Shown here in pieces: positions 48,525 to 59,394 of a stretch of DNA of 64,000 nucleotides. The DNA is from Nitrobacteraceae bacterium AZCC 2146 (GTDB lineage: Bacteria > Pseudomonadota > Alphaproteobacteria > Rhizobiales > Xanthobacteraceae). The notes beneath the pieces were generated by a model. It had not been told where the DNA came from, searched no databases, and saw only the letters and a list, made by a program, of their open reading frames with translations. Position 1 is the first letter of the stretch; every line of letters starts with the position of its first letter. The stretch lies in assembly GCA_036924855.1 (NCBI GenBank), contig JBAGRP010000001.1, positions 5,382,001 through 5,446,000 of the forward strand. Reading direction: 5' to 3'. The translations under genes and the position numbers were made by a program.

Positions 48525-49301
48525 ATGACTCGGCCGGTAATCGGCGTGATCGGAAACGCCTATCGTATCGAGAATCGATTTGCCGTGCAGATCGTCGGAG
48601 AAAACAACCTTCGCGCGGTGGCCGAGGTCGCGAATGCGCTGCCGCTGATGTTTGCCGGTGCCCCCGATATCACCGATATCGGTGGATTGCTGGACGTGGT
48701 CGATGGCGTCATGCTGACCGGCGCACGCGCCAATGTTCATCCCTCCCATTTCGGCATCGAGCCGCATGTGCGGCACGAGCCCTATGACAATGCGCGCGAT
48801 GCGGTGGCGCTGGCGCTATGCGAGGCTTGCGTTGCGCGTGGCGTGCCGATCTTCGGCATCTGCCGTGGCCTGCAAGAGATGAACGTTGCATTCGGCGGCT
48901 CGCTGCATCCGGAGATCCGTGAATTGCCCGGGCGTATCAACCATCGGATGCCGCGGCTCGACACCGGCGAGATTCATCCGGATCCTGCGGTGGTGTTTGC
49001 CGATCGCCACGATGTCCATCTCACGCCGGCCGGCGCCTTCGCGCGCCTGCTCGGCCGGGAGACCATCACCGTGAACTCGCTGCATGGTCAGGGCATCGAC
49101 AATCCCGGCCGGCGCGTGGTGATCGAGGGTATCGCCGAGGATGGCACCATTGAAGCCATCCGCATTGCCGATGCCGCCGGTTTTGCGCTCGGCGTTCAAT
49201 GGCACGCGGAGTATGATCCGCAGCTGAATCCGATTAACCGCGCGTTGTTCCAGGCCTTCGGCGAAGCAGTCTCGGCGCACAAGCACCGCAGCTCGCACTA
49301 G
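48525..49301 (+). CDS. Gamma-glutamyl-GABA hydrolase-like amidohydrolase (peptidase C26)
   Basis: This 258-aa class-I glutamine-amidotransferase-fold hydrolase has the Cys nucleophile in FGICRGLQEMNVAFGG (about residue 110), the catalytic His in LGVQWHAEYDP and its Glu (about 225-227), and the VNSLHGQGID block. These match PuuD-type enzymes that hydrolyse gamma-glutamyl-gamma-aminobutyrate in putrescine breakdown. No other puu genes are nearby, so the substrate is uncertain. The start ATG at 48525 has GGAAAG upstream. The 3' end nearly abuts the convergent MFS gene. Confidence 0.88.
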   Translation: MTRPVIGVIGNAYRIENRFAVQIVGENNLRAVAEVANALPLMFAGAPDITDIGGLLDVVDGVMLTGARANVHPSHFGIEPHVRHEPYDNARDAVALALCEACVARGVPIFGICRGLQEMNVAFGGSLHPEIRELPGRINHRMPRLDTGEIHPDPAVVFADRHDVHLTPAGAFARLLGRETITVNSLHGQGIDNPGRRVVIEGIAEDGTIEAIRIADAAGFALGVQWHAEYDPQLNPINRALFQAFGEAVSAHKHRSSH

Positions 49302-49307
49302 CGAAAT

Positions 49308-50720
49308 CTATGGTTTTGCTGCGATCAGCAGGAATGCGCTGAGCGCCGCGGCCGCGCAGAGCGCGGCACCGACAGCGGTCGCCGTGGCGAAGGCGGTCGC
49401 AAGCGATGGCCCCGTCGCCGATATCACCGAGCCGATCAGCGCGGTGGTGACCAGGCCGCCGGTCCGCGCCACCGCGCTGTTGAATCCCGAGGCGGAGCCG
49501 ACATGGCGCGCATCGACCGACATCAGCACCGCCGTGGTGAGCGGCGCGACGGCGGCGGCCATGCCCAAGGCGATCACCACCATGGCGGGCAGCACGTCGG
49601 TCCAGTAGCTGGCGCCGGAGCCGATCCGCAGCGCCAGCAGGAAGCCGAGGGCGACGATGATCGGGCCGACGACGAGCGGCAATCGGGGACCGATCCTGGC
49701 CGAGGCCGCGCCGGCCGCCGGCGAAGCCAGCGAGATCACCAGTGGCAGCGGCAACAGTGCCGCGCCGGCCTGCGTCGCGGTGTAGCCGCCGGCTTCAATC
49801 AGGATGTAGGGCACAAGCACGAACAAGCCGCCGAGTGCGCCATAAAGCAGGAAGGTGAGCAGCGTCAGCCCGACGAAGCCAGCCGATCCGAACAGTGCCA
49901 GCGGCATCATCGCCTGCTCGCCGCAGCCCTTTTCCGCCAGCACGAACAGCACCAGTAGAAGTGCGCCAGCTGCCAGCACTGCAACGATAAATGGCGACCA
50001 GCTGTGTCCGGAGCCTTCGGTCAATGCCCAGGTGGTCAGCCCCAGTCCGGCGGTGGCCAGAACCGCGCCAAGGCCGTCGAGTGCATCTTCGCCGCCGTCC
50101 CGGTCCTTCGGGACATACAGATAGGCCAGCAGCATCGCCGCCAAAGCCAGCGGCACGTTGATGAGGAACACGTAACGCCAGCTGCCGATGTCGATCAGCC
50201 AGCCGCCCAGCACCGGGCCGATCGCGCCGCCCGCGGCACCACTCGCCGCCCAGATGCCGATCGCCCGGCCCTTGGCCTCGCCGGAAAAGGTCTGGCCAAG
50301 GATGGCAAGACTGTTCGGCATCAGCATCGCCGCGCTGATGCCCTGAACGAAGCGCGCCAGCAGCAGCCATCGCAGGCTTGGCGCTGCCGCGCAGGCCAAT
50401 GAGGCCAGCGCGAACAGGCCGACGCCAGCGATCAGCAGCCGGCGGCGGCCAAAACGGTCGCCGGCAGCACCGCCGAGCAGCAGCAGCGCGCTCAACGGCA
50501 GCAGATAGGCGTTGACGACCCACTGCAGGTCGCCGGCGTCGGCATGAAAATTGGCCGATATTGCCGGCAGGCCGACATTGACCACCGAGCCATCGACGAA
50601 AGCGAGGCTGGAGGCCAGGATCGTCGTCGCAATCACCAGTCGGGGGTGATCTGCCTGGCCGATAGGCTCGGCTGCCCGCGCAGTAGCAGCGTCACAGGGG
50701 GCATGAAGGGCGTTGCTCAT
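49308..50720 (-). CDS. DHA2-family MFS drug exporter (EmrB/QacA type)
   Basis: This 470-aa inner-membrane protein has about 14 hydrophobic helices. TM1 holds LAFVDGSVVNVGLPAI, the DHA2 signature. The cytoplasmic loop 2-3 motif GDRFGRRRLLI and the motif C region GPVLGGWLIDIGSWRYVFLINVP are intact. The protein would export toxic compounds in exchange for protons. The start ATG at 50720 (MSNALHAPC) is preferred; the frame extends 18 codons upstream without similarity. It is divergent from the amino-acid ABC operon with a 163-bp spacer. Confidence 0.92.
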   Translation of the reverse strand: MSNALHAPCDAATARAAEPIGQADHPRLVIATTILASSLAFVDGSVVNVGLPAISANFHADAGDLQWVVNAYLLPLSALLLLGGAAGDRFGRRRLLIAGVGLFALASLACAAAPSLRWLLLARFVQGISAAMLMPNSLAILGQTFSGEAKGRAIGIWAASGAAGGAIGPVLGGWLIDIGSWRYVFLINVPLALAAMLLAYLYVPKDRDGGEDALDGLGAVLATAGLGLTTWALTEGSGHSWSPFIVAVLAAGALLLVLFVLAEKGCGEQAMMPLALFGSAGFVGLTLLTFLLYGALGGLFVLVPYILIEAGGYTATQAGAALLPLPLVISLASPAAGAASARIGPRLPLVVGPIIVALGFLLALRIGSGASYWTDVLPAMVVIALGMAAAVAPLTTAVLMSVDARHVGSASGFNSAVARTGGLVTTALIGSVISATGPSLATAFATATAVGAALCAAAALSAFLLIAAKP

Positions 50721-50883
50721 GGCCGGCTTGTACGGGAACGCAGCCACCGCGACAAACCGCGTCCGGCAGTCCAATTCCGTTTTGGCCCCGATTGTGCAAG
50801 CATCCGGGCGGTCGCGCCGGCGCGCTCACCTAAAAGGTGTGGGCGATCGCCGGTGTGGGATCGAACAGTTGAGGAGAGGGCAT

Positions 50884-51798
50884 ATGAAACGTATTCATCT
50901 ATTGGGCACCGTGATCGTCGCGGCGATCTGCGCGGGCCAGGCGCAGGCGCAGGAGCTGACCGGAACACTGAAAAAGATCAAGGACACCGGCGCCATCACC
51001 ATCGGCTTCCGCGATTCGTCGGTGCCGTTTTCCTATCTCGATGACAGCCAGAAGCCGATCGGCTTCGCCATGGACATCTGCTACAAGATCGTCGATGCGG
51101 TGAAAAAGGACCTCAAACTCGACAAGCTCGAGGTAAAACTGAATCCGGTGACGTCCGCCACCCGCATTCCGCTGATCGCCAACGGCACGGTCGATCTCGA
51201 ATGCGGCTCCACCACCAACAACGCTGACCGCCAGAAGCAGGTCTCCTTCACCAATACCCACTTCCTGACCGCGAGCCGTTTCGTCTCGAAGAAGGCCAGC
51301 AAGATAAACTCGATCGATGACCTCAAGGGCAAGTCGGTGGTCTCGACCTCCGGCACCACCAACATCAAGCAGCTGACCGAAGCCAATGCGGCCCGCAACC
51401 TCGGGATTAACGTCATTGCTGCCAAGGACCATGCCGAAGCGTTTCTGATGGTCGAGACCGATCGCGCCGTCGCCTTCGTGATGGACGATATCCTGCTCGC
51501 CAGCCTTGCCGCCGGTTCGAAGGACCCCGGCGCCTACGTGATCTCGAAGGACGCGTTCTCCAAGCCCGAGCCGTACGGCATCATGCTGCGCAAGGACGAT
51601 GCGCCCTTCAAGAAGGTCGTCGATGCCGCCACCGCTGCGCTCTACACCAGCGCCGATGGCAAGAAGCTGTATGACAAGTGGTTCACGCAGACGATTCCGC
51701 CGAAGGGCCTGAACCTCAACGTGCCGATGGGCGCCGAACAGGCCAAGGCCTTCGCCAAGCCGTCGGACTCGGCGGATCCCGACGCCTACGCGATGTAA
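50884..51798 (+). CDS. gltI: Amino-acid ABC transporter, periplasmic binding protein (GltI type)
   Basis: This 304-aa secreted protein has a signal peptide (LLGTVIVAAICAGQAQAQ) ending near residue 23. The SBP_3 domain includes ITIGFRDSSVPFSYLDD, GFAMDICYKIVDAV, LECGSTTNNADRQKQVSFT and GIMLRKDDAPF, with the polar residues typical of glutamate/aspartate binders. The start ATG at 50884 has GAGGAGAGG upstream. It heads a four-gene operon with two permeases and an ATPase. Confidence 0.92.
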   Translation: MKRIHLLGTVIVAAICAGQAQAQELTGTLKKIKDTGAITIGFRDSSVPFSYLDDSQKPIGFAMDICYKIVDAVKKDLKLDKLEVKLNPVTSATRIPLIANGTVDLECGSTTNNADRQKQVSFTNTHFLTASRFVSKKASKINSIDDLKGKSVVSTSGTTNIKQLTEANAARNLGINVIAAKDHAEAFLMVETDRAVAFVMDDILLASLAAGSKDPGAYVISKDAFSKPEPYGIMLRKDDAPFKKVVDAATAALYTSADGKKLYDKWFTQTIPPKGLNLNVPMGAEQAKAFAKPSDSADPDAYAM

Positions 51799-51887
51799 CG
51801 ACAAATCTCTTGCGGCGTGGTCGGGTCAGTCATGGCCCGACCATTGCATAAGCTTTAGCCTGGGCTGTTCGTGGCGGGGGTGAATTC

Positions 51888-52619
51888 GTGAACTATAACT
51901 GGAATTGGGGGATCTTCTGGGAGCAGACGCCCGAAGGGACCGGCACTTATTTCAGCACGCTGATGAGTGGGCTGGAAGTGACGATCCTGGCCGCGCTGTG
52001 CGCCTGGACCATCGCTTTCGTCATCGGTTCACTGATCGGCATCATACGCACGCTGCCGTCACGGTGGCCCGTCATGCTCGGCAACGCCTATATCGAGATG
52101 TTCCGCAACATCCCCCTGCTGGTACAGCTCTTCATCTGGTTCTTCGTCATTCCCGAATTGCTGCCGCGGGACGCCGGCACATGGGTGAAGCAATTGCGCA
52201 ACGGGCCGTTCTATTCGGCCGTCATCGGCCTCGGCCTCTATATGTCCTCGCGCGTCGCTGCGCAGGTCACCGCGGGCATCAATTCGTTGCCGAAGGGTCA
52301 GCGGATGGCCGGTACGGCGATCGGCCTCACCACCGTGCAGACCTACCGCTACATCTTGTTGCCGCTCGCCTACCGCATCATCTTTCCGCCGCTGACATCG
52401 GAGTTTCTCAACACCATCAAGAACACCGCGGTGGCGCTCACCATCGGCGTGCTCGAACTCACGGCGCGGGCGCGCTCGATGCAGGAATTTTCCTTTCAGG
52501 TTTTCGAGGCCTTCACGGCCGCGACTGTCATCTATCTCCTTCTCAGTGGTTTGGTGACGTTCGGGATGCGCTATCTGGAAAAGCGCCTTGCCGTCCCCGG
52601 CTTCAACGAGGGGAAGTAG
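51888..52619 (+). CDS. gltJ: Amino-acid ABC transporter permease 1 (GltJ type)
   Basis: This 243-aa inner-membrane permease has about five helices and the EAA loop (GQRMAGTAIGLTTVQTYRYILLP, about residues 140-160) that contacts the ATPase. The His/Glu-type HisM domain begins near residue 25 (TLMSGLEVTILAALCAWTIAF). The start is a GTG at 51888 after GGGGGTGA. It is followed 3 nt later by the second permease, so translation is coupled. Confidence 0.92.
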   Translation: MNYNWNWGIFWEQTPEGTGTYFSTLMSGLEVTILAALCAWTIAFVIGSLIGIIRTLPSRWPVMLGNAYIEMFRNIPLLVQLFIWFFVIPELLPRDAGTWVKQLRNGPFYSAVIGLGLYMSSRVAAQVTAGINSLPKGQRMAGTAIGLTTVQTYRYILLPLAYRIIFPPLTSEFLNTIKNTAVALTIGVLELTARARSMQEFSFQVFEAFTAATVIYLLLSGLVTFGMRYLEKRLAVPGFNEGK

Positions 52620-52622
52620 CCA

Positions 52623-53315
52623 ATGTTCAGCGATTTCGATTTCAACGTCATCTGGCGAAGCCTGCCCTATCTGTTCGAGCAGGGCATGACCTTCACTCTC
52701 ACGCTGACGGTGATCGCGACCATCTGCGGCCTGATCCTGGGCACGCTGATCGCGATGATGCGGCTGTCGTCAAACGCGGCCCTGTCAACATTCGCCGCGA
52801 GCTACGTCAACCTGATGCGATCGCTGCCGCTGGTGCTGGTGATCTTCCTGTTCTACTTCCTGATGCCCTATATCGGGCAATGGATCATCCGCGCGGACCA
52901 GCCGGTCCAGGTCGGCGCCTATTCCTCGACGATGATCACCTTCACGCTGTTCGAGGCGGCGTATTTTTCCGAGATCATGCGGGCCGGCATCCAGGCCATT
53001 CCGCGCGGACAGGTGATGGCCGGCTATGCCATCGGCCTGAACTATCGCGAGGTGATGCGCTTCGTGGTCCTGCCGCAGGCCTTTCGCAACATGCTGCCGG
53101 TGATCTTCACCCAGACCATCGTGCTGTTTCAGGATACATCGCTGGTCTATGTGCTTTCGATCACGGACTTCCTTGGCGCCGCATCCAAGGTCGCACAGCG
53201 CGACGGGCGGCTCACAGAAATGTATCTCTTCGCGGCGCTGGTCTATTTCGTGATCTGCTTCACCGCCTCGTTCTTCGTGAAGCGGCTGCAGAAACGCATC
53301 AGCATTATCAGATAG
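52623..53315 (+). CDS. gltK: Amino-acid ABC transporter permease 2 (GltK type)
   Basis: This 230-aa inner-membrane permease has the same fold as its partner: TM region MTFTLTLTVIATICGLILG, the VNLMRSLPLVLVIFLFYFL segment, and the EAA loop GQVMAGYAIGLNYREVMRFVVLPQ (about 138-160). It would dimerise with the preceding permease. The gap to the ATPase gene is 45 bp. The final segment FVKRLQKRISIIR is cytoplasmic. Confidence 0.92.
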   Translation: MFSDFDFNVIWRSLPYLFEQGMTFTLTLTVIATICGLILGTLIAMMRLSSNAALSTFAASYVNLMRSLPLVLVIFLFYFLMPYIGQWIIRADQPVQVGAYSSTMITFTLFEAAYFSEIMRAGIQAIPRGQVMAGYAIGLNYREVMRFVVLPQAFRNMLPVIFTQTIVLFQDTSLVYVLSITDFLGAASKVAQRDGRLTEMYLFAALVYFVICFTASFFVKRLQKRISIIR

Positions 53316-53360
53316 TCCCCGTCAGCCCTTAATCGTACCTCCAACCTTCGGTCGATCCCC

Positions 53361-54098
53361 ATGCCCATGATCACCATCGACAATGTCAGCAAGTGGTACA
53401 ATCCGCAGTTTCAGGTGTTGAAGAACTGCACGACATCCGTCGACAAGGGCGAGGTCGTCGTGGTCTGCGGCCCATCGGGCTCGGGAAAATCAACCCTGAT
53501 CAAGACGGTGAACGCGCTGGAGCCGGTGCAGGAAGGCACCATCACCGTCGATGGACTCTCCGTCACGACGATGACGAGGGATCTGCCGAAATTGCGCTCG
53601 CGCGTCGGCATGGTGTTTCAGCATTTCGAGCTGTTTCCGCATCTGCGCATTGTCGAAAATCTTTGCCTCGGCCAGACCAGGGTGCTCGGCCGCTCGGATG
53701 ACGCGGCGAAGGTCAAGGCGATGAAGATGCTGGAACGCGTCGGCCTGACCGCCCATGCGCAGAAATATCCCGGGCAGCTCTCCGGTGGCCAGCAGCAGCG
53801 CGTCGCCATTGCGCGTGCGCTGGTGATGGACCCGATCTGCATGCTGTTCGACGAACCGACCTCGGCCCTCGATCCGGAAATGATCAACGAGGTGCTGGAC
53901 GTGATGGTCGAACTCGCCAAGGAAGGCATGACCATGATGGTGGTGACCCACGAGATGGGTTTCGCCAAGAAAGTCGCCAACCGCGTCATCTTCATGGATG
54001 CCGGGGAGATTGTCGAGGACGCGCAGAAGGAGGACTTCTTCGGCCACCCACGGAGCGACCGCGCGCAGCAATTTCTCTCGAAGATCCTGTCGCATTAA
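53361..54098 (+). CDS. gltL: Amino-acid ABC transporter ATP-binding protein (GltL type)
   Basis: This 245-aa ATPase has Walker [10 protein letters not shown] (about 39-47), the Q-loop [13 protein letters not shown], the ABC signature LSGGQQQR, Walker [14 protein letters not shown] and the switch His in VVTHEMGF, all intact. It would energise uptake of glutamate, aspartate or a related polar amino acid. The ATG at 53361 or the one two codons later may start it. The operon probably ends here; no strong terminator was seen. Confidence 0.95.
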   Translation: MPMITIDNVSKWYNPQFQVLKNCTTSVDKGEVVVVCGPSGSGKSTLIKTVNALEPVQEGTITVDGLSVTTMTRDLPKLRSRVGMVFQHFELFPHLRIVENLCLGQTRVLGRSDDAAKVKAMKMLERVGLTAHAQKYPGQLSGGQQQRVAIARALVMDPICMLFDEPTSALDPEMINEVLDVMVELAKEGMTMMVVTHEMGFAKKVANRVIFMDAGEIVEDAQKEDFFGHPRSDRAQQFLSKILSH

Positions 54099-54446
54099 AG
54101 CATCGGGGGCGGTGTCCAAGCACATATTCACTACCCAAGATTGTTATATTTGGCATTGCGCGCATTTAGCGGATTCCGCACTGCGGCAGATTAACGATTA
54201 TGTCAGAGTCCGCTGGTATCTTTGAACCTGTGAGGACGAAGGCCACCGTATCGCTGATTGAACTCCACCGGTGCGACCCAGTCTTTGTCCTCACGGACAT
54301 TCTTGAACCGGTTTCCCTCCCGATGTTCTCAGCGCTCCCTCCTCCACCGCATTGATCGTCTTCTCCAGTAATCCGATGCCCGATGGCCTCTGCGGAGGCG
54401 CGGTGCGTTCGGCCTGACCTTCGTCAACCCCGGAAAGTAAATCGAG
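54099..54446. other. Upstream region of the first chemoreceptor gene
   Basis: This 348-bp stretch contains no gene. It holds a 37-bp segment (54191-54227: TTAACGATTATGTCAGAGTC...) that is closely matched upstream of the third chemoreceptor (59096-59132), so it probably contains a shared promoter. Confidence 0.55.
54191..54227 (+). promoter_or_regulatory. Shared upstream element, copy A
   Basis: The segment TTAACGATTATGTCAGAGTC followed by CGCTGGTATCTTTGAAC matches copy B at 59096-59132 at most positions (shared TTAAC.ATT.TGTCAGA...GCTG.TATCTTT). It ends in TATCTT, a possible -10. Confidence 0.45.
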
Positions 54447-56477
54447 ATGATCAAGATCAACAGCATCGGTAACAAGTTAGGTCTCGCCGGGCTTGTCGGC
54501 ATTTTGCTGTCCATGGGAGCGGTTGCCAATCAGATGCGGACGGAAAGCGCCGTCGCTGAGGTCAATCGCCACGCCGGTGTGCAGCAGACGATCGCCGACT
54601 ACGCACGGATGACCGAGGCCGAGTTGGGCAATATGAGATTCGCCAACCGGGCCGTGCGGATGGCGCTCACTTCAGCTGAAGTCGAGAAGGGCAACGCCGA
54701 AACGCTGGCTGCCAAAGCCGCGCAGGACAAGAGCCTGGACGCGGCGTTGGCGCTCGCGGTGAAGCCCGAGACCAAGGAACGGTTCACGAAGATCAAGACG
54801 CTGGTGGGCGATTATGCCGCCGCTGCCGGCGAGATCGTTGAAATGCAGAAGAAATTGCTCGATCTCTACCGGACGCGAAACGTCGCCTCGCTGGACTGGG
54901 ACCGGCACCTTGAACAGATGCGCGGCACCACGGCCGTGACCGAAGCGGCGACCTGGCCCGACCTGAATGCGCAGCTGCAGAACGCCGACATTGCCATCAA
55001 CGCGGTGCGCGCCGCGGCCTGGCGCTATGCGGCCATGAACGAGGCGCCGCAAAAGGCGCAGATCACGAAGTACGGCGCCGCTTTGAGCAATGCGCTGGCG
55101 CGCGCCAGCGTCATGGACGAAAGCCCGCTCGTCGAGGCTGGCCTCGTCCAGCTCGGGACCGACATGAAGAAATTCATCTCCACCACCAGCGAAGCCATCA
55201 ACAACAATGACCAGAAGAACGAAATCACCCGGGCCAGGATGGTGCCGTTGACCGCGATGGTGTTGGAGCAGGTGACGCAGGCGGTGGCTGCGGCGCAAGG
55301 CGCCGTCACCGCCGCGCGGGCAGAGGCGGCCGAGAAACTGGCCGAATCGGCCCGGATCAATTTTGCGCTGAGCATGGCCGTCGTGGTGGTGCTGGTCGGC
55401 ACGATGTTGTTCTCCTTCATCGGCGTGGCCCGTCCGATGACCCGGCTGAATGGCGCCATGGCGAAAATGGCGGCGGGTAATCTCGACGTGGTGATCCCCG
55501 GCGGCAAGCGTGGCGACGAAATCGGCGACATCGCCAAGACGGTGACGGTGATCCGCGAAAACGCTGAGCAGAAGGCGCACGACGAAGCCGAGGCCCGGAT
55601 CAATCTGGACAAGGTGACGGCCGCCACACGCAAGCGCGAGATGGTCAAGCTCGCCGACGATTTCGAATATGCTGTCGGCAACATCGTCCAGACGGTGTCC
55701 TCGGCCTCGACGCAACTCGAAGCCTCGGCCGGCACGCTGACCGCGACTGCCACGCGCGCCCAGCAGCTCACCACCATGGTGGCTGCGGCGTCGGAGGAAG
55801 CCTCCACCAACGTGCAGGCCGTGGCGTCCTCGACCGAAGAAATGGCGTCGTCGGTCAACGAGATCAGCCGCCAGGTGCAGGAGTCCGCCAATATCGCCAA
55901 CGCCGCCGTGACCCAGGCGCGCAAGACCAACGACCGCGTCGCCGAACTGGCGAAGGCGGCGGCCCGGATCGGCGACGTGGTGGAACTGATCAACACTATT
56001 GCGGGGCAGACCAATCTGCTGGCGCTCAACGCCACCATCGAGGCGGCGCGGGCCGGCGATGCCGGCCGCGGCTTTGCGGTGGTAGCCTCGGAAGTGAAGG
56101 CGTTGGCCGAACAGACGGCGAAGGCGACCGGGGACATCAGCCAGCAGATCTCGGGCATTCAGGCGGCGACGCAGGAATCCGTCGGCGCCATCAAGGAGAT
56201 CGGTGACACCATCGGGCGGATGTCGGAGATCGCTTCGACCATTGCCTCCGCGGTGGAAGAGCAGGGTGCGGCAACTCAGGAAATTTCCCGCAACGTGCAG
56301 CAGGCCGCGCAGGGTACCATGCAGGTGACGTCGAACATCACCGACGTGCAGCGTGGCGCCGGCGAAACCGGCTCGGCATCGTCACAGGTTTTGTCGGCCG
56401 CGCAGTCGCTGTCCGGCGAAAGCAGCCGGCTCAAGCTCGAGGTCGGCAAATTCCTGGACTCGGTGCGGGCGGCCTAA
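54447..56477 (+). CDS. Methyl-accepting chemotaxis protein 1 (HBM-like sensor)
   Basis: This 676-aa chemoreceptor has TM1 (about 8-30), a long all-helical periplasmic domain of about 270 residues that suits a helical bimodular (HBM) sensor, TM2 (about 304-327), HAMP (about 328-385) and the signalling coiled coil (about 420-660). The hairpin tip [20 protein letters not shown] is intact, so it should couple to CheA/CheW. The C-terminus ends FLDSVRAA and has no NWETF-like CheR tether. The start ATG at 54447 has GGAAAG upstream. It is the first of four consecutive receptors. Confidence 0.93.
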   Translation: MIKINSIGNKLGLAGLVGILLSMGAVANQMRTESAVAEVNRHAGVQQTIADYARMTEAELGNMRFANRAVRMALTSAEVEKGNAETLAAKAAQDKSLDAALALAVKPETKERFTKIKTLVGDYAAAAGEIVEMQKKLLDLYRTRNVASLDWDRHLEQMRGTTAVTEAATWPDLNAQLQNADIAINAVRAAAWRYAAMNEAPQKAQITKYGAALSNALARASVMDESPLVEAGLVQLGTDMKKFISTTSEAINNNDQKNEITRARMVPLTAMVLEQVTQAVAAAQGAVTAARAEAAEKLAESARINFALSMAVVVVLVGTMLFSFIGVARPMTRLNGAMAKMAAGNLDVVIPGGKRGDEIGDIAKTVTVIRENAEQKAHDEAEARINLDKVTAATRKREMVKLADDFEYAVGNIVQTVSSASTQLEASAGTLTATATRAQQLTTMVAAASEEASTNVQAVASSTEEMASSVNEISRQVQESANIANAAVTQARKTNDRVAELAKAAARIGDVVELINTIAGQTNLLALNATIEAARAGDAGRGFAVVASEVKALAEQTAKATGDISQQISGIQAATQESVGAIKEIGDTIGRMSEIASTIASAVEEQGAATQEISRNVQQAAQGTMQVTSNITDVQRGAGETGSASSQVLSAAQSLSGESSRLKLEVGKFLDSVRAA

Positions 56478-56493
56478 AGGAATGCACGGCCTC

Positions 56494-56568
56494 GTCATTG
56501 CGAGGAGCTTCTGCGATGAAACAATCCGGTCCTCCAGTTGGATGCTGGATTGCTTTGCTAACAATGAC
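56494..56568. repeat. Palindromic intergenic repeat (GTCATTGCGAG type), copy 2
   Basis: The element begins GTCATTGCGAGGAGC and ends AACAATGAC, with inner arms AACAATCC / GGATTGCTT. It is related to the copy at 25487-25567 and lies between the first and second chemoreceptor genes. Confidence 0.7.
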
Positions 56569-56744
56569 GGCGGCACACGCACCGATAAAGGTGCTGATCT
56601 TTCGAGCGTTGGCGTTGCAAAAATTAACCTGAAGTTCTCACGATTCTGCAACCGTCACGACCGGCGATGCTCAGCTGCATCGTCTCCCCCGGCCCACAGG
56701 GTTGTCTCTGTTGTGCGTCCTTTCCCCCAATAAGGATTCCTCTG

Positions 56745-58748
56745 ATGTCGCTGCTCAATCTCCGAATTCGCGGCCGGCTCAATGCGGGATTTGGTGCCCT
56801 TGTGCTGCTCGGTCTGGGGATGGCGGGCTTTGCGATCTGGCAGCTCTCCGAGATTCGCGACCAGGTTGGGTCGATGAACGTCCAGTCCGGCAATACGATC
56901 CGCTCGGTGGAGATTTCCGCGGAGCTGCATGCGGCCCGCCGCGCGCTGTTGCGCTACACCTTCGACCAGGATGAAGCCTCCTTCGTCGAATCGGAAAAGC
57001 TGCTGTCGAATGTCGGCGGTCTTCTCGACGCCGCGATCAGCTCGGTGCGTGCGGAGGAACGCCGTGCGATGTACCGGGACATCGCCAAGGACGTTGCCGA
57101 GTTGAAGACCCAACGCGTCGCCCTTGGCGACACCGTCAAGCAGATGGTCGCCGGCCGCACGGCGCTGCTTGCCGAGGGCGAGAAATTGTCGAACGGCCTG
57201 AAAAAGCTGGTCATCTCCACGCGCAGCACGCCATTCGCGCAGGGGGCGACGACGCTGCAATCGGAAACGCTTCTGGTTCAGGTGGCGAACTGGCGCTTCT
57301 TCGCCGGCCGCGACCAGGACAATGTGACGCTGTTCAAGAGCAGCGTGAAGAACGCGCAGCAGCAAATCGCCGATATGGAAAAATTCGACATGCCGCCGAG
57401 TTTGCAGGCGCTGTTCGAGACCATCAAGGCGGGCCTCGTCAGCTACGCTTCCGTGTTCGACAAGGCCTCGGCCAGCCTGCTGCGGATGGATGACCTGTAT
57501 TACAAGTCGATTACGCCGACCATCGCCAGCGCGATCGAGAAGACCGACGCCGTCAAGGTCTCGACCCAGAAGGCCTTTACGGCAACCACCACCGCGAACG
57601 ATGAACGGATAGCCGGTACCATCACCGCGCAGGAGATCGTGGCGGGTGCCGTGACAGTTGCCGGTCTGCTGATCGCATTCCTGATCGCACGCGGCATCAT
57701 CGGTCCGCTGTCCGGCCTGACGGCCGGCATGAAGGAACTGGCCGACGGCAATTTCGGCGTGGTGCTGCCGGGTCTCGGTCGCAAGGATGAAGTCGGCGAC
57801 ATGGCGCAGGCGGTCGAGACCTTCAAGGTCAAGGCGGAGCAGAAGGCGCGCACGGAAGCCGAAGCCCGGATCACCCAGGATCAGGCTGCCGCCGGGCAGC
57901 GCAAGCGCGACATGGTCAAGCTCGCCGACGATTTCGAACATGCCGTCGGCAACATCGTCGAGACCGTGTCGTCAGCCTCGACACAGCTCGAGGCCTCGGC
58001 GGGCACGCTGACCTCGACGGCAGAGCGCTCGCAGCAGCTCACCATCATGGTGGCGGCAGCATCGGAGGAAGCCTCCACCAATGTGCAATCGGTGGCCTCC
58101 TCCACCGAGGAGATGGCGTCGTCGATCAACGAGATCGGCCGCCAGGTCCAGGAGTCGGCGCGCATCGCCAATGAAGCGGTCGCCCAGGCGCAGAAGACCA
58201 ACGATCGCGTCGGCGAGTTGTCGAAAGCGGCGAGCCGCATCGGCGCCGTGGTCGAACTGATCAACACCATTGCCGGACAGACCAATCTGCTGGCGCTCAA
58301 CGCCACCATTGAAGCGGCCCGCGCGGGCGATGCAGGCCGCGGTTTTGCCGTCGTCGCTTCGGAGGTGAAGGCGCTGGCCGAGCAGACCGCAAAGGCCACC
58401 GGCGAGATCGGTCAGCAGATCACCAGCATCCAGAGCGCCACCGACGAGTCGGTGCTGGCGATCAAGGAGATCGGCAGCACCATCGGCAAGATGTCGGAGA
58501 TTGCCTCGACCATTGCGTCGGCGGTGGAAGAGCAGGGTGCGGCGACGCAGGAGATCTCCCGCAACGTGCAGCAGGCGGCGCATGGCACCATGCAGGTGTC
58601 CTCGAATATCACCAACGTGCAGCGCGGCGCCAGCGAGACCGGCACGGCGTCGTCACATGTGCTGTCCGCGGCGCAGTCGCTGTCATCGGACAGCCACCGC
58701 CTCAAGCACGAAGTCAGCAAGTTCCTGGACTCGGTGCGCGCGGCTTAA
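56745..58748 (+). CDS. Methyl-accepting chemotaxis protein 2 (HBM-like sensor)
   Basis: This 667-aa chemoreceptor has TM1 (about 13-32, [18 protein letters not shown]), a helical periplasmic domain of about 265 residues, TM2 (about 300-322), HAMP ([21 protein letters not shown]) and a signalling coiled coil (about 390-650) with the intact tip [16 protein letters not shown]. The start ATG at 56745 has TAAGGA upstream; the frame extending to 56667 is Cys/Pro-rich and rejected. Its signalling region is closest to receptor 3 ([19 protein letters not shown]). It ends FLDSVRAA. Confidence 0.93.
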   Translation: MSLLNLRIRGRLNAGFGALVLLGLGMAGFAIWQLSEIRDQVGSMNVQSGNTIRSVEISAELHAARRALLRYTFDQDEASFVESEKLLSNVGGLLDAAISSVRAEERRAMYRDIAKDVAELKTQRVALGDTVKQMVAGRTALLAEGEKLSNGLKKLVISTRSTPFAQGATTLQSETLLVQVANWRFFAGRDQDNVTLFKSSVKNAQQQIADMEKFDMPPSLQALFETIKAGLVSYASVFDKASASLLRMDDLYYKSITPTIASAIEKTDAVKVSTQKAFTATTTANDERIAGTITAQEIVAGAVTVAGLLIAFLIARGIIGPLSGLTAGMKELADGNFGVVLPGLGRKDEVGDMAQAVETFKVKAEQKARTEAEARITQDQAAAGQRKRDMVKLADDFEHAVGNIVETVSSASTQLEASAGTLTSTAERSQQLTIMVAAASEEASTNVQSVASSTEEMASSINEIGRQVQESARIANEAVAQAQKTNDRVGELSKAASRIGAVVELINTIAGQTNLLALNATIEAARAGDAGRGFAVVASEVKALAEQTAKATGEIGQQITSIQSATDESVLAIKEIGSTIGKMSEIASTIASAVEEQGAATQEISRNVQQAAHGTMQVSSNITNVQRGASETGTASSHVLSAAQSLSSDSHRLKHEVSKFLDSVRAA

Positions 58749-59394
58749 CGCGCTTCTTTTTACAAGACTTACCGATTGTCATTTCGGCGGCTCGTTGCGG
58801 TCTCGTTTACGCAAAAGCGTGAGCGAGATCGCGCGCGCGCAGGCTGCGCAAAGAGCTCATCCCGAAATCACGACTCCGTATTTTCTCTCAATGCAGCTCT
58901 TGTCGAGGTGCCCAGGGTCTGTCGTATTCTTGCGGTGGCCGCCGCGCGCGAGCGAAGTTATCGGAGGCAACCAGTAATTGTTAACGCGGAACATGGGACT
59001 TGCTGGTCGCCGGCCACCAACGGCGGTAAATATGCGATAAAATACCCCAATACCGGCGAAATTGGGTCAATTTGATTGATCGCGCGCCGCAGCCGTTAAC
59101 CATTGTGTCAGACGCGGCTGATATCTTTCAGCTCATGAGCGCGCAAACCCGTCGGACTGCCAGACAGCTACTTTTGCCAAGTTGGTCTTGCGGCTTGTCG
59201 CGCTCAGGAAGCCATACCTTTCTCTTATCCACTTTTTGCCAAGCCGAGATCGCCCGGCACTAGAAGCTCCCGGGTCAGAAGAAACGCCCCCATCACAAGA
59301 CGATCGCGAATTTGGCGATCCGACGATGCTTGAGCTCCGGCCCAGGCAACGAGCCCTGCTGACAATTTTTGTCACACCTATTTCAAGGAACGCC
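58749..59394. other. Long gene-free spacer between chemoreceptors 2 and 3
   Basis: This 646-bp spacer has short frames in all phases but none with family features. It is noticeably less GC-rich in parts. It contains copy B of the shared upstream element. Confidence 0.55.
59096..59132 (+). promoter_or_regulatory. Shared upstream element, copy B
   Basis: TTAACCATTGTGTCAGACGC followed by GGCTGATATCTTTCAGC corresponds to copy A at 54191-54227. It lies about 260 bp upstream of receptor 3. Confidence 0.45.

Noticed and set aside
58776..59263. Small plus-strand frames in the spacer between chemoreceptors 2 and 3.
   Set aside because: No Shine-Dalgarno support, no family features, and they cross the shared upstream element.
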